Below the pieces are notes generated by a model. The model was not told where the DNA came from. It saw only the letters and a list, made by a program, of their open reading frames with translations, and did no database searches. A stretch of DNA of 64,000 nucleotides from Cristatella mucedo (lineage: Eukaryota; Bryozoa; Phylactolaemata; Cristatellidae): NCBI GenBank assembly GCA_009760855.2, contig WPIO01000022.1:3656501-3720500 (forward strand). The letters are read 5' to 3'. A program made the translations under genes and the position numbers. This document shows, in pieces, positions 21,985 to 32,867 of this stretch; the stretch's first letter is position 1, and each line of letters opens with the position of its first letter.

Positions 21985-22330
21985 GACGCTCGACGGCAGA
22001 GACTCAGTATCGTATAGACTGTCCGCGATGGTGGTGGCAGCCGAGAGCTAGCGCTGTCCATGTCGATCTCAGGGATGGCACCGCAGGACAGGAGGAATCA
22101 GCAGCTGTCGTCCCCACCGAACCGTCGCCATGACAAAATGGCCGGCAAGTGGCCAGCGCTGGCTGCTGGCTGCACCTGCAGTAGCCTGTGGATTAAAGCT
22201 GCCTGAATCTCCCTGTCGCCTCTGCCATCCGCCATCACCTGTGAGTGTTCTGAGGGAAACCTGTAAGGGCTTCACTGACCTGCAGTGGCCAGATGTCACG
22301 GGCAAGAATGCCGCCAGAGCTGTGCGAAAT
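21985..22330 (+). CDS. Possible exon, GC-rich open frames
   Basis: Plus-strand frames stay open here; one reads GGSRELALSMSISGMAPQDR and then NQQLSSPPNRRHDKMAGKW, with disordered-protein composition. The minus strand is also open over 22069-22305. No splice site pair decides between them, so this is recorded only as a coding-like GC-rich segment. Confidence 0.2.
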
Positions 22331-22809
22331 GAAGGCAGCTCGAAGCGTTTGATGGCCTCTGTAACTTAAAGCTACTGATGGACGAGGGCTGGCTTGCCAT
22401 GCTACTGGGGGCCTCGCGTGCACACACATGGGCAGTGTGCCAACCTAGTCGTCCACTGCTTCTTTCTGCTCTGTTAAGCCTCGCCGGCTGCCCAATTGCT
22501 GCCGTCTGCAACAAATGCGATCGCTTGTGTGTTAGCATATAGAGCTCGTGGCCGAGTCGTCGTCAAATTGTGCTTGTGCCGTCTGCACTCGGCCGCAGAA
22601 GGAAGGAAGCGGTTGAGAACCATCTTTGCCTACATGGACCACATTCCGCATGATATGAAATAAAGGAGTATACAACTCCAGTATGCTTTGGTGGCGTACT
22701 GCATAGATCTTCATTCCCTTTAGCTTACCAAGTCTGAAGTGAACCGTGTGCATGCAGCACCGTGATTGCTGCTGATTGACACTATGATGCTCACACTTTG
22801 TACACAACT

Positions 22810-23165
22810 CAGCAGCTAGGTTTGTCGATCGCTAGCATCGCAATTTCCTCATTGCACTGCCTCTTCCCTGAACCTGCTCTGACTACCGTCAAGCAGTAGA
22901 TCAACATAGGTCCTGTTACTACTCACTTTTAGGTCACGTCTCTCCTGCTTCGACTTACATTTCTGGGCTATTTACTCCGAAGGCTTCCCTCGTATCCAAC
23001 CGCTGGCCTGAAATAGGTCGTTAGCTGTTGATTTAATCAACATATAATCCTTGACTTACATAGCTTTAAGCTACTTTGCTTTCAAACCCTTAATCTCCGA
23101 CAGTTTGAACTCACCCACCCCCCACCGACTTGAGGGCATGCAAAAGGAAACTAAAAGATAAGCCA
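22810..23165 (+). mobile_element. LINE LB-like C-terminal fragment
   Basis: Degraded plus-strand LB sequence: CAGCTAGGTTTGTCGATCGC, ACCGTCAAGCAGTAGATCAA (from 'ACCAGTCAAGCAACGGATCGA'), TACATTTCTGGGCTATTTAC and a final AGGAAACTAAAAGATAAGCC. Many changes relative to 25.7-26.1 kb. Confidence 0.6.
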
Positions 23166-23659
23166 CACAGTGGCATTTTCTCGGGCAGGATGCGTTGTCG
23201 TGCACTAACGTAAGAGTGCCAAATTCCCGCTAAAAGCTAATTGCTCTATAAGCTCATTTCTAGCCTGTTAAAAAAAGTGCTTAGGTAAGAAATGTAGTTG
23301 TCTTGGAGGCTAGACAAATGCTTATATTTTATTATGATTTCTAGCTAATGCATGTGAAAACTATGGGGAACTTCAGCACTGTATTAATATGCAGGTCGGA
23401 GTGTCTGCTGACCTAGAGGTAAACCCAGCCTAGTTGGAGAGCCCGACCTACTACTGCCTGGTAAGTACTCCTCCATACCACGGCCTGTGTCGTGAAGTGC
23501 TCGAATTTGACCTTCTGCCTCGTTCTGTTTTGACCCGAGCGAAAGTTAGGCGTTCACTGAGCTTCGACTGCACGAGCCTCTCACATTTCTTCCATAATGT
23601 CTTCCTGTTGTACAGTTTGTCGTATGGGACATTTCTTTTGACTTTTCATCATGCCAACT

Positions 23660-23922
23660 GAGCCGGTCGAAGCCGAAACTGGAAAGTGCCTGAAGCGCCA
23701 GCTGTCACTTCGAGCGATGATACACAGTCGAGGGACACAGTACAGAAAGCACAAGCTGATGGAATGCCATGTACAACCTTTGAAAAAACCTTTAAAGTCC
23801 ACAGGCCTATAATTTCAATTTCAGCTATGAGTGATTATGGCAGCTACATGTGCCGATTGACTAATTCCCCCCCTACTGATAGGACAAATCCGTATTGGTG
23901 TACCTCCATAGCACGAGTATAA
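23660..23922 (+). CDS. Possible Ig-like domain exon
   Basis: The plus-strand frame codes for NWKVPEAPAVTSS and, about 45 residues later, ISISAMSDYGSYMCRLTNS. The latter fits the F-strand signature of immunoglobulin folds (L-x-I, then SD-x-G-x-Y-x-C), with the N-terminal W in the place of the C-strand tryptophan. The frame ends at a TAA at 23920. An AG at 23662-23663 could be the acceptor. A B-strand cysteine may lie upstream (SLSFDCTSLS near 23.56 kb, another frame), and a TYYCL|GTAAGT phrase at 23.45 kb looks like the end of another Ig-like exon but is preceded by an in-frame stop. The piece could be an exon of a cell-surface or secreted Ig protein or a worn copy. Confidence 0.3.
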
Positions 23923-24424
23923 GTTGCTAACCATGTTCGCTTTGTCAACTTGACGTCAGGGACTGTGACAGACTAACAAACTAATGGATTCACTGGCTAA
24001 CAAATCTAGCTTATTGTAGGGGTCTACAAGTCAGGAGTCAAGGCACCTCACATGATCTTTTACTTGGCCTTGTTGGCTATTGGTTGGGCTCTAGCCGTGG
24101 ATATGTAAGCTCGACTCTTTTATACGGACCCCCTCCAGCCTCTGCACTCAGTCCAGTAGATACAGTTTAGATGATAAAAAAATTAGGTTTGCTTTGCCGT
24201 GAGCAGGCCTAATAGCTTCTGCCCCATTTTAAAAGCAAGTTACAACTACCGTATTGTATCTCGTTTCCTTAGTTCTCTGTTCTTCCTTAGTTCTTGCACT
24301 GCTGCTGACTTTCAGGCATCAGATTTTGTCACGAGTAGGTTTTAGATAGGCACGCCCTTTCGGTTTTCGGAGGCAATAATCAGTTTCTGAACGGTAATTT
24401 GTTTACAGACTTCTAAAAATGAAA

Positions 24425-24492
24425 CTCTTTTAGGACGCTCTAGTTTCGTGACCCAGGTCGTGGGTACGAATTTTTCAGTCGGCAGTCCTGCA
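24425..24492 (+). mobile_element. SINE head fragment
   Basis: A tRNA-like piece: AGTTTCGTGACCCAGGTCGT, then GGGTACGAATTTTTCAGTCGG, matching the heads at 17.4 and 28.7 kb. It abuts the 3' end of a minus-strand LA copy. Confidence 0.45.
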
Positions 24493-25335
24493 TAATGTAT
24501 CTCCCGTCTGTAGCTCCAAAAAGTCGTAAAGACCATGTGGGCGTTACGCAGGAGAGTTTTGTATAGCGCACTCACAGCCTAAGCGGCTTTCGGTACGCAT
24601 TCGGTAGCCAACAGACTTCGTCTCACGCAACAAAGAGAAAGTGGGAAGCATAGCAGAGTTAGGAGAGCAGTTGGGCCTTGTGGGTCAGCATAAGGACTTT
24701 GCTCTGTATCCGTTGCTCAACCAGCGTCTATCCCAGCTCTTTCAGCAAACGAGACACGTACTTATACCTCTGGGACTTAAAAACTAGCCTTGCAGCCATA
24801 TTCACAGTCAGTTGCAGTGGCCTAGTTTCTTTCTTTGGTAGCTCGGCCAAAAGGGAATTACAATAATCATGCCGAGACGGAACTAAGGAGATAGTTAAAA
24901 TTCTTGCAAGCCACTGTGGAAGACAGCTCCTAATCTTGGGTAGGGATCGAACGTGATGGCTAGCTGTAGAGGCAGTCTTCTGAATAAAGCTTTTAAAATT
25001 TAGGCAGCTGTCGAAAACGATACATAAATTTTGAGCACGTGGTGATGGTCGCACAACAGCATCACCTATTAGAAGACCAAAGCCTTTTAATCCAGCCACA
25101 CACTTAGGGTGTCCTATTAGCAGCAGTTCAGCTTTATCGTCATTTAGTTTCAAGAAGTTTCCTGACATCCGGGATCGAATATCGGCAAGGCAAGCATTCA
25201 GTTTCTCAGCTGCTGCAGCAGATTCCGATGGTTAGAATGACAAATACAGCCGAGTATCGTCAGCATAAAAGTGATATCCTAGCGAACTGATAGCAGTCGT
25301 GAGAGCCATTTAGGCTCTGTAGCCGCTGTATAAAT
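24493..25335 (-). mobile_element. LINE LA 3' half
   Basis: From the YADD box to the tail, minus strand. FYADDTRLYLSF is coded near 25.24-25.28 kb. A 146-codon frame (24728-25168) then gives FLKLNDDKAELLLIGHPK, VFDSCLNFKSFIQKTAS, LPKIRSCLPQWLARIL, DYCNSLLAELPKKET and NMAARLVFKS. The 3' untranslated part and LA tail follow. The protein would be the thumb end of an L2/CR1-type reverse transcriptase. 5'-truncated just upstream of the YADD box. Confidence 0.9.
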
Positions 25336-25339
25336 GAAG

Positions 25340-26325
25340 CTATTGAACCAGCCAAATTTTTATTTTCTCAAACACTTCTAAGCAATCGAAAATGGGGAAA
25401 CCAAGTGTGGTTCAGAAATTGAAAAGGCTGACGCTCAAAATCGGCACTGCCAGCATATCTCTCGTTGAATCTGCACGAATTCTAGGTGTCATTTTCCAAA
25501 GTGACCTTTCGTTATGCAACCACATCAGCTCCACAATTAAGTCTGCCTACTTTCAGCTGAACAACATTGCAAAAATTTGGGTTTGTTTAGACAGGGATAC
25601 CGCATCTAAGTTGGTCCATGCATTTGACATCCCGTCTTGACTTCGCTCACTGCTTGCTGGCCTACCGGCCTGCGAAATCAGGCGATTGCAGCTGGTGCAA
25701 AACTCTGCAGCTAGGCTTCTCCATCGTGAGCGTCGCAGTCGCCACATTATACCACTTCTCTCCGACCTGCACTGGCTACCAGTCAAGCAACGGATCGACT
25801 TCAAGGTTTTAACGCTCACTTTTAGGCGCCTTAATACTTTGGCTCCAGCCTACCTATCAGATCCACTGCCCCACCAGGCTAATCGTTGTACCACCTGCTT
25901 TTCGGAATCTAATTTTACCTATACCCCGTACAAACCCCAGATCCTTTGGAGACCGTGCCTTTAGTTCACATGCTCCCTTGGCCAGGAACTCACTCCCGAC
26001 CTGCGTCACGAAATCTCCTGACTTGACCACATTTTAAAAGAAACTAAAAAAAGTCTATTTATCAAAGCATTCAGTGGGTCTCCGTAATTCGTCCTTTTCG
26101 TGCTTATGCGTGCTAACATTGTGCATGCTGCCACTGACCACACTTGCATGCTGACCCTGTGCATGTCATCCCTAACCATGTTGTTCTTGTTGCTTATCGT
26201 GCATGCTGCTAACCGCTAACCGTTTGTCCGTGTTTTGTTTGCAGCAAATGTGAAGCGCCTAGAAAGAGATTGAGTTCTCTGAGGGCGCTTTATCAAAAAT
26301 GTCATTGTTATTACTATTAAGAATG
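25340..26325 (+). mobile_element. LINE LB 3' half
   Basis: The plus-strand copy begins with LB linker sequence (GKPSVVQKLKRLTLKIGTAS, then SLVESARILGVIFQSDLSLC) and continues through LVQNSAARLLHRERRSRHII, LHWLPVKQRIDFKVLTLTF and PAYLSDPLPHQANRC to the LB tail (GCGCCTAGAAAGAGATTGAG) and an ATT-rich end. A few frame breaks. It is placed head to head with the LA copy at 24.5-25.3 kb. Confidence 0.9.
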
Positions 26326-26555
26326 TCAATACGCGAGGAACAAGTCCGTGTTTGCCGCCATGGTCCATATTTTGTTGCACAAGCCACGAATATACTGTTT
26401 GAAGGCTGGCAGGTAAATGATCAAGTATCAACATGAAGTTGCTAAAAACCAGCACTTGGTTATAATGCATATGGCCCTTCGCCGTCATAACGCACGAATA
26501 GCTCATTTCGGCAGCTTAAAGTGAGCAGACCATACCGCCCTACTTTTCCAAGCAC

Positions 26556-26630
<75 letters not shown>
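26556..26630. repeat. TC microsatellite
   Basis: A nearly pure TC array of about 75 bp. Minus-strand frames reading Arg-Glu repeats are artefacts. Confidence 0.97.
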
Positions 26631-26633
<3 letters not shown>

Positions 26634-26639
26634 GCAACC

Positions 26640-27450
26640 GATGGAGGTGGGTTTTGGGATGCTCGATTTCAGTGCGTAGCTTGAGGCTCTCAAAGTGTGG
26701 AGAGTAGAAAATTAAGATTTGATAAAATGGCCTTTTCCGGGATAATTTCAACAAAGGGAGTTAACTTAGTGTCGCACTCAAAAAAGAAAATCTATGCTCA
26801 GCGCCGCTATGTCAGGTTCCAGGCTCCAAGTCCATGCTGGTAGCCTGAGTTTTCCCAGCGAGAATCACGAGGAGCAAGTTTTAATGAAGAAAGTGCACTG
26901 GCATCTAGTTTTTACGTGTTAACGGAAGCTTGCTCCACGGGCACGTGGACTTGATACCAATCTCCCACTTGGCTCCGCGCATGGCGCACGCAGCCGACCC
27001 GGAGCCCCGGACCGCTTCTCTCTTCTGCTCACCTGTAAGCTAAAAATACGAAACTGAACCTCCTGATTACAAGTTAGGGACCTGCAGCCTCTTATTTTGA
27101 ACGCCACATATTAAAGACTTCACTAGAACGTGTCACCACAGCATTCGCACAGCCATTTTGCATTGAAATTGACATTTCCAGCTTAACATGCCGAAGCATC
27201 CGCTCATGCTTACTATGACTGGTCAGCTAGGACAAGATCATAGTTCAACCCATTTGGGAAAATTCTTGCTGCGACGTCGTCAAATCCCAAGAATTTCTGT
27301 GCATCTTATGTACAGTTTCTAAGCTAGCACTTGAATTTAACTACCATTTAATGAACAGTACGATACCGTTGCTAGGCGCAAGAATCGCTGTGGAATAAAC
27401 ACTGTGGAATTCCACGATTTTATTGCAATTAAACCAACTGGCTCGCTAGC
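26640..27450. other. No gene recognised
   Basis: Unassigned. A short GC-rich patch at 26.93-27.05 kb (GCGCATGGCGCACGCAGCCG) has open frames on both strands but no recognisable product. Confidence 0.35.
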
Positions 27451-27452
27451 TA

Positions 27453-27734
27453 CTACACACGGTAGCTTTGAGCTGTTTGCACAAATAGCGTGCCATCATT
27501 TACCGACCTACGATCCGTGGGCCAGTTTACTTTAGCATTTGTGCAGTATGGGGAGACTCCTATTAATAGCGATAGCTCGTTAGTACAGCCTCCGTGAAAG
27601 AACGTATTCCTATCAACCGGTAGTGCTTTAGAACGCGCTTCAAGAGAAGTAATAACCAAAGGTGAATGACCCACGCCAGATATCCAGCCCAGACAAGAAT
27701 GCAAAGGCACGAAACGTCCCATGCATGCTTCGAC
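27453..27734 (-). CDS. Candidate minus-strand terminal exon
   Basis: A strong acceptor on the minus strand (TTATTATGTTCTTGTATGCAG) precedes a 94-codon frame ending in a stop: it contains HSCLGWISGVGHSPLVITSL, FFHGGCTNELSLLIGVSPYC and a QTAQSYRV end, with five cysteines. A second frame through the same exon is open for 57 codons and reads DVSCLCILVWAGYLAWVIHL followed by a Leu run and the basic KRVLKHYRLIG, like a membrane span with a cytoplasmic edge. Which frame is used depends on the phase of an upstream exon I did not find. Either could be the end of a surface or secreted protein; both could be chance. Confidence 0.3.
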   Translation of the reverse strand, partial: VEACMGRFVPLHSCLGWISGVGHSPLVITSLEARSKALPVDRNTFFHGGCTNELSLLIGVSPYCTNAKVNWPTDRRSVNDGTLFVQTAQSYRV

Positions 27735-27739
27735 CTGCA

Positions 27740-28675
27740 TACAAGAACATAATAAGACACCTTGGCTAAAGGTTAGTAGGCTTTCGGATTTTCGACATGC
27801 ACAGAATCATGCACAGGTTCGCACGCATAGCAAGCCGGAGCAAGACAAGTTCACAGGGGCTGAAGGAAAAGCTGAGCGGAAGCGGAAGCGCTTAGTTATT
27901 AGATGAGCCTGAAAGGATGCAAAGTCATTGTAGATGGTGATAGAACCCGGAAGAAGCTAGAAATATGCTTGAGTAGGCAGTCGCAGTTGGGTTATTCTGC
28001 GTCTAATGACAGATTTTATCTCCCGGAAAGTTTTGTTTGGCGTAGACAGTTCCTTAAAGTTTCCACACGGAAACATTACATTGCGCGAGAAACTAATTTT
28101 TAGCTCACAAATTACCATGACAGCATCAACAAGTTTTCTTGCGTAACGCGAAATGATATATTTCAGCTTTCCCCGTGCTTAACTTAGGCACAGAAAGGCA
28201 TCGTCTCCTTGGTATTGGAAGTCGAGCTCTCGCTACATTTGGTAAACAAAATTCAATGCTGGTCTTACTGCTAAAACGTTCACGTAGAGCTCCGAGAGAC
28301 TCCCTTTCCTAGGCCTGTAAGGAACGATCTAGCACTAGGGTTTTAGAACTACGGAAAGTACTAGGGAGTGTAATGCCCGCAATGTGACGAGTTTACGTTT
28401 TCCAGCTCGATACCGCCGCTAGAGCCAGGCTTTTCGTTTACTAAAGCGCACACCACATATAGCACGCACACAGCTCAACAGCAACAGCTGACGTCCAAGT
28501 TTCTAAACGATTCCCTGTTACCGAGCACGGAAAGAGACCAGTTCTGTGCCCGGAAACAGGGAGGTCAGAAAAGAGGGGGCTCAAGGTGCAGAAAAGTACA
28601 GTGCATAGGCATTGACCGACAGAGACCGAGACAGACGAAAGGCAGATAATGCGTCCGTGTAAGACAGGGGTAAAC
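27740..28675. other. No gene recognised
   Basis: Two short plus-strand frames (27721-27906 and 27903-28103) read basic peptides without domains. No repeats are recognised. Confidence 0.3.
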
Positions 28676-28679
28676 TTAT

Positions 28680-28860
28680 TGGGGCTGTGATAGCACCGGA
28701 GGTAAGGAGCTTGCTGTCACGACCGATGTCGTGTGTTTGAATCCTGTAGTAGGCGACTCTTTATTGCCAACTGCAAGCGGTGGTGACGGCCGTTAGGGCA
28801 GTTCCACCTCTTTAAAAATGAAGTTTGAAATAAGCTATTATTATTATTATTCATATTATT
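28680..28860 (+). mobile_element. tRNA-derived SINE with ATT tail
   Basis: Box A-like TAGCACCGGAGGTAAGG (28691) and box B TGTTTGAATCC (28734-28744) are spaced as in a tRNA promoter. The body GCCAACTGCAAGCGGTGGTG matches 17.5 kb. It ends in an ATT array (28833-28860). Confidence 0.7.
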
Positions 28861-28861
28861 A

Positions 28862-29925
28862 AATAAGGGGGCACAAATGTAAGCGAGCACACAGAGATTA
28901 CTAATACTTGCAGAATGGCAGAGTAGAAGAGAAAAGAGATCTGCATTCATTCTTCTTGTGCCAGTTATGATTATACTAATCGGTAGGATTGAGCGAGACC
29001 CCATCGAGAATGCTGAGTGACTACGGCTTACTAGTCGTCCCTCGTTTATTGCGGCTAAACAGTTCCAGACTCTATCGCGATATGTCAATTTCCGATTAGT
29101 AGGACTCTTTATTTTTAAACTGAATACTTTTGCAGCTGGAGCACAGAAAACCTGTTCACGACCCTCTAAATACGGATTTTGACATTACTGGAGCTATTAC
29201 TAGACATACAATAACACCGTTCTAGTCACCATTCCGCTCGTATTACCTAATTTATCAGACGCGAGAAGAGAAAATAAGGCATATTAGATGTTAAAAATAT
29301 AATATTATTATAATTGTGCATTTAATTTAGGGGGATATGATAGCCAATTAGTGGACAGCACGCTCTGATTGGCCAGGCTTAACCACGCCTGATTTTTGGT
29401 AAGCAGTTCTTGGCCACACACAAGGTCGAGCTGCTTCACCTGGTGTTGACGTTTTTGCAGGGTGGGGTTGCTCGAATACATAAGCCTACAGTCCATACGC
29501 ACGGTAATTTAAATTTTAGTTTTAATGCAGGGTTGTATAGCTGAATCAAAGAACCGAGCTCGCTCCGTATAATTGTAACTGTCTCGATCAAATTATTAAT
29601 GATTACATTTGAAAAACCGAGACAGTGTAAAGCCGCAAAAGTCGAAGCCGAAGTGGCGAGGGATGACTGCAGTTATTTTTTCATCTGCAGGTATATACCC
29701 ATGTAAGTGTTGAATCTACAGGTATATCTGTAACATATTGTACACAAGTTTACTCGCGGTATTTATGTGCACTTAACGAATTTATGCAATGCGTCCACGA
29801 TATTTTAGAACTATTCGTCGCAGAAAATGAAGTAGACTGATTTAATTTGAAACGGCAAAAGCTCTACTTGGCTGGTCCAGGAAGCTTACCAAGCGACCAT
29901 CAGTGGCTGCATTTTAGAAATTAGT
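28862..29925. other. No gene recognised
   Basis: AT-rich sequence. A 123-codon minus-strand frame (28717-29088) overlaps the SINE and has no domain I recognise. Confidence 0.35.
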
Positions 29926-29928
29926 AGC

Positions 29929-30192
29929 TCAATGAAAGCTTGGCTCGCTGAAACCATTACTAATATCCGAGTTTCGCCGACGGCTTGCTGTAGACAATGT
30001 GCTTACAGTCCGTGTTATTGAACAGCCAGCGTCGGATTGATTAGATTCTGAGCTGAGGAGTTTCGATGCTGCGTTGTGCTTGCGTCGTTGTGGCGATCTC
30101 TGAACGCAAAAGCGCTTGTAACTCAGTAAATGAGCGTTGGACACGACGGAGTAGTTTTTCAGCGTCTTCCGTCTCGGTTGTTCATATTTGAA
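29929..30192 (-). CDS. Candidate terminal exon, basic Ser-rich tail
   Basis: On the minus strand a textbook acceptor (CAGTTGCTTCTGTATCCTCTTGCTTTAG in part, pyrimidine-rich) is followed by 87 open codons and a stop. The product starts FKYEQPRRRKTLKNYSVV, continues YKRFCVQRSPQRRKHNAAS and KLLSSESNQSDAG, and ends RRRNSDISNGFSEPSFH. Clusters of Arg/Lys beside Ser/Thr suggest a cytoplasmic, phosphorylatable tail, as at the end of many receptors or channels. Upstream exons would lie beyond 30.2 kb on the minus strand, past the LINE-rich block, and were not identified. No clear AATAAA was found downstream. Confidence 0.4.
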   Translation of the reverse strand, partial: FKYEQPRRKTLKNYSVVSNAHLLSYKRFCVQRSPQRRKHNAASKLLSSESNQSDAGCSITRTVSTLSTASRRRNSDISNGFSEPSFH

Positions 30193-30279
30193 CTAAAGCA
30201 AGAGGATACAGAAGCAACTGAATCGGATGAAGGGATGACCGGCTGAGGCAAGTTAATGCCCTTATCAGGTATATAACTA

Positions 30280-31560
30280 TCTACATAGGAATGCAGATTT
30301 AGGTAGAGTCTCTGTGCTTGTTTTGCTCGATCTTTCGGCAGCTTTTGATACTGTCAATCACCAAGTCCTTCTTGTGTGCCTCTCATCAAGCCTGGGCATC
30401 ACTGGAACTGCATTTAAATGGTTCAGGTACTATCTCAATGTGAGACTCCAGAGTAATGATGTGAATGGATGACACTCAGCTGTACCTTTGCTTCGATTCC
30501 TCTAAAGCCTTCCAGCACGTCGACTTCTGTCAACTCCTTAGCTGCATTGCTGCATGTATAGATGACATCTGCACACGGATGGATGAAGGCTAACTTTCTT
30601 CAATTGAGTGATGAACTAACTTGTTAGTTCATCACTCAAAACGGGCAAACCAAGTGTGCATCAGAAATTAGAAGGCTCACGCTCAAATGCGGCTCTGCCA
30701 GCCTATTTTTTGTTGAATCTGCACGAAATCTAGGTGTCATGTTCGAAAGTAACCTCTCAGTAGACGACCACATCAGCTCCACAGTCAAGTCTTCCAACTT
30801 TTAGCTACATAGCATTGCTATAATTCGGGCTTTTTTAGACAGGGATACCACACCAAAATTGGTCTATGCATTTGTAGCATCCCGACTCAACTTCTGTAAG
30901 TCACTGCTTGCTGTTCGACCAGCCTGTGTAATCAGGTGCAAAATTGTGCAGCTAAGCTTGTCTGTCGTGAGCGTCGCAGTTGCCACATCTCACCACTTCT
31001 TTCCGACCTGCACTGGCTCCCAGTTAAGCAACGCATCGACTTCAAGGTGTTATCACTCACTTTTAGGCCCCTTCATTCTTTGGCTCCAGCCGTCCTATCA
31101 GATCTACTCCCCCCAGGCTAAGCATCGAGCCGCCCACTTTTCAGAATCTAATTGTTTACCCATACCTTGTACAAATCTCAAATCTTTTGGAGACCGTGCC
31201 TTTAGTTTGTATGCACGCAAAGCCTGGAACTCACTACTGACCTGCGCCAAAACACCTCATGACTCGACCACATTTAAAATGAAACTAAGAACACATCTAT
31301 TTATCAAAGCATTTAGTGGGTCCCCGTGATTCATCCTGTATGTGCCTATGCGAGCTCGTACTGCATGCAGCCACTAACCAATAATGAATGTCCACCCTGT
31401 GCATGTCATCCCTAACCAGTTGTTCTTGTTGTTTATCGAGCATGATAACACTCACCATTTGATCGTGCTTTCAATACAGCAAATTTAATGTGCCTACAAT
31501 GAGACTGAGTTCTCTGCTATATCAAATGCATTGTTATTACAATTATTATATATGTTGTGC
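30280..31560 (+). mobile_element. LINE LB copy, palm to tail
   Basis: The plus strand encodes LVLLDLSAAFDTVNHQVLL (30.32-30.38 kb), DDTQLYLCFDSS (30.47 kb), CIDDICTRMDEG..LQLSD, KPSVHQKL, then RLNFCKSLLAVRPACVI, LHWLPVKQRIDFKVLSLTF and a KLRTHLFIKAFSG end, followed by the LB untranslated part and ATT tail. Several frame breaks. A 17-bp fold-back duplication sits inside it at 30604-30639. Confidence 0.9.
30604..30639. repeat. Fold-back repeat inside LB
   Basis: Seventeen bases (TTGAGTGATGAACTAAC) are followed by two bases and then their exact reverse complement. Other LB copies have only the left arm here, so the right arm is an added inverted copy. Confidence 0.93.
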
Positions 31561-31784
31561 TTTCTCAGGCTCCCAAGCATCGGCGTTCAAGTGTACAAAT
31601 GAAAACCTAGTCAGGTTATCTGGCGGGTTCTTCTTTAGTTGACATTTGGTGCCTATGTCAGTTGTCAGCTAGTCGAAGACTGAGCTTTATTTATACTCCG
31701 TTAATAGGGTAAAGTCTTCATCTAATGGACGGTTGGCATTCTGTGGCTGGGGACTGCCCACTAAAGGCAATGCTAGGCGTGAGG

Positions 31785-32115
31785 TCCATACGATTCGTCC
31801 TTTACGTGCTCATGGGTGCTGACACCGTGCAGGCTGCCTCTAACCGTATTTTCACGCTGACCCTGTGCATGTCACCCCTAACCGTGTTATTCATGTTGTT
31901 TATCAAGCATGGTATTACTCAAAATTCAATTGCATTTTCCTTTGCAGCAAATATAAAGCACCTAGAAAGAGATTGAGTTCTTCTGTGACGCTTATTGTCG
32001 TTTAGCTTGCTATAACCAACCATTCGATCGTGCTTCCTTTGCTGTTAACGTAACGTGCCTGGAAACATATTGAGTTCTCTTAGGGCGTTATATCAAATAT
32101 CATATTATTATTATT
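31785..32115 (+). mobile_element. Two LB tails in tandem
   Basis: A first LB tail runs from ATTCGTCC at 31794 to GATTGAGTTCTTC near 31985. A second begins about 32000 (ACCATTCGATCGTGCTTCC) and ends GAGTTCTCTTAGGGCG with an ATT array at 32102-32117. Both are plus strand. Confidence 0.8.
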
Positions 32116-32584
32116 ATGTTAAATGCCAAGCGTGTATGATATACTTGGCGACCAATTGGCTGTCTCTTTCACAGCTTCAGTGAGAGAAACTCAGTTAATT
32201 TTGGCGACTCTGTCAAGGCTGATGCCGATCACGCTTGATGGCAGCGATTCATTCCCTGGTGGGATTTGTTTTGCTCAGCATGTTTTATTCTCAAAGGGTC
32301 TCAGGTAAGCAAGATCAATCATTTCAATGTGCCCTTGTGACATTTGCTTGGAACACCCGGAGTAGCTCGCGACACTTACAATGAAACCAGACGAGTCGTC
32401 CAAGTTGTCTAGGATAAAGCAACGACACTGCTTCCAATTTTGGTTGGGAGGCTAACCAACACTACTGCACCACATCTCATTTTGGTGCCTAAGGAATCTA
32501 CTTTTTATGCCCTTCGGAAACGCTGCAACCAAGAATCAGAGTCGTTGCCCATGTCGATGCAAGTAAATTAAAGGCAAAATAAAC

Positions 32585-32805
32585 TGAAATAATAATAATA
32601 ACACACGGGATAAAGCGCCCCTAGAGAACTCAATCTCGTGAGACGAAGACTGTTTTCTATCGAATGCGTGCCAAAAGCCACTTAGGCTGTGAGTGGGCTA
32701 TATGAAACTCTCCTGCGTAACACCCACATGGTTTGTATGGCTTTGTGGAATTACAGACGAAGATACTTTACATGATTCTTTCTAGGCGCTTTCAATTTGC
32801 ATGTC
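32585..32805 (-). mobile_element. LB tail split by an LA 3' end
   Basis: A minus-strand LB tail (AATAATAATAAC, AAAGCGCCCCTAGAGAACTC, AATCTC) is interrupted at about 32638 and resumes at about 32783 (TTTCTAGGCGCTTTCAATTTGC). The insert, about 32639-32782, is the plus-strand LA 3' end (AACACCCACATGGTTTGTATGG and TTACAGACGAAG). The LA end therefore arrived after LB. Confidence 0.85.
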
Positions 32806-32867
32806 TTTAAACCCAGAATTAGTTTCGCAAATCAAAGCCACTTTCGTGAGAGTGCGAAATCCTAACG

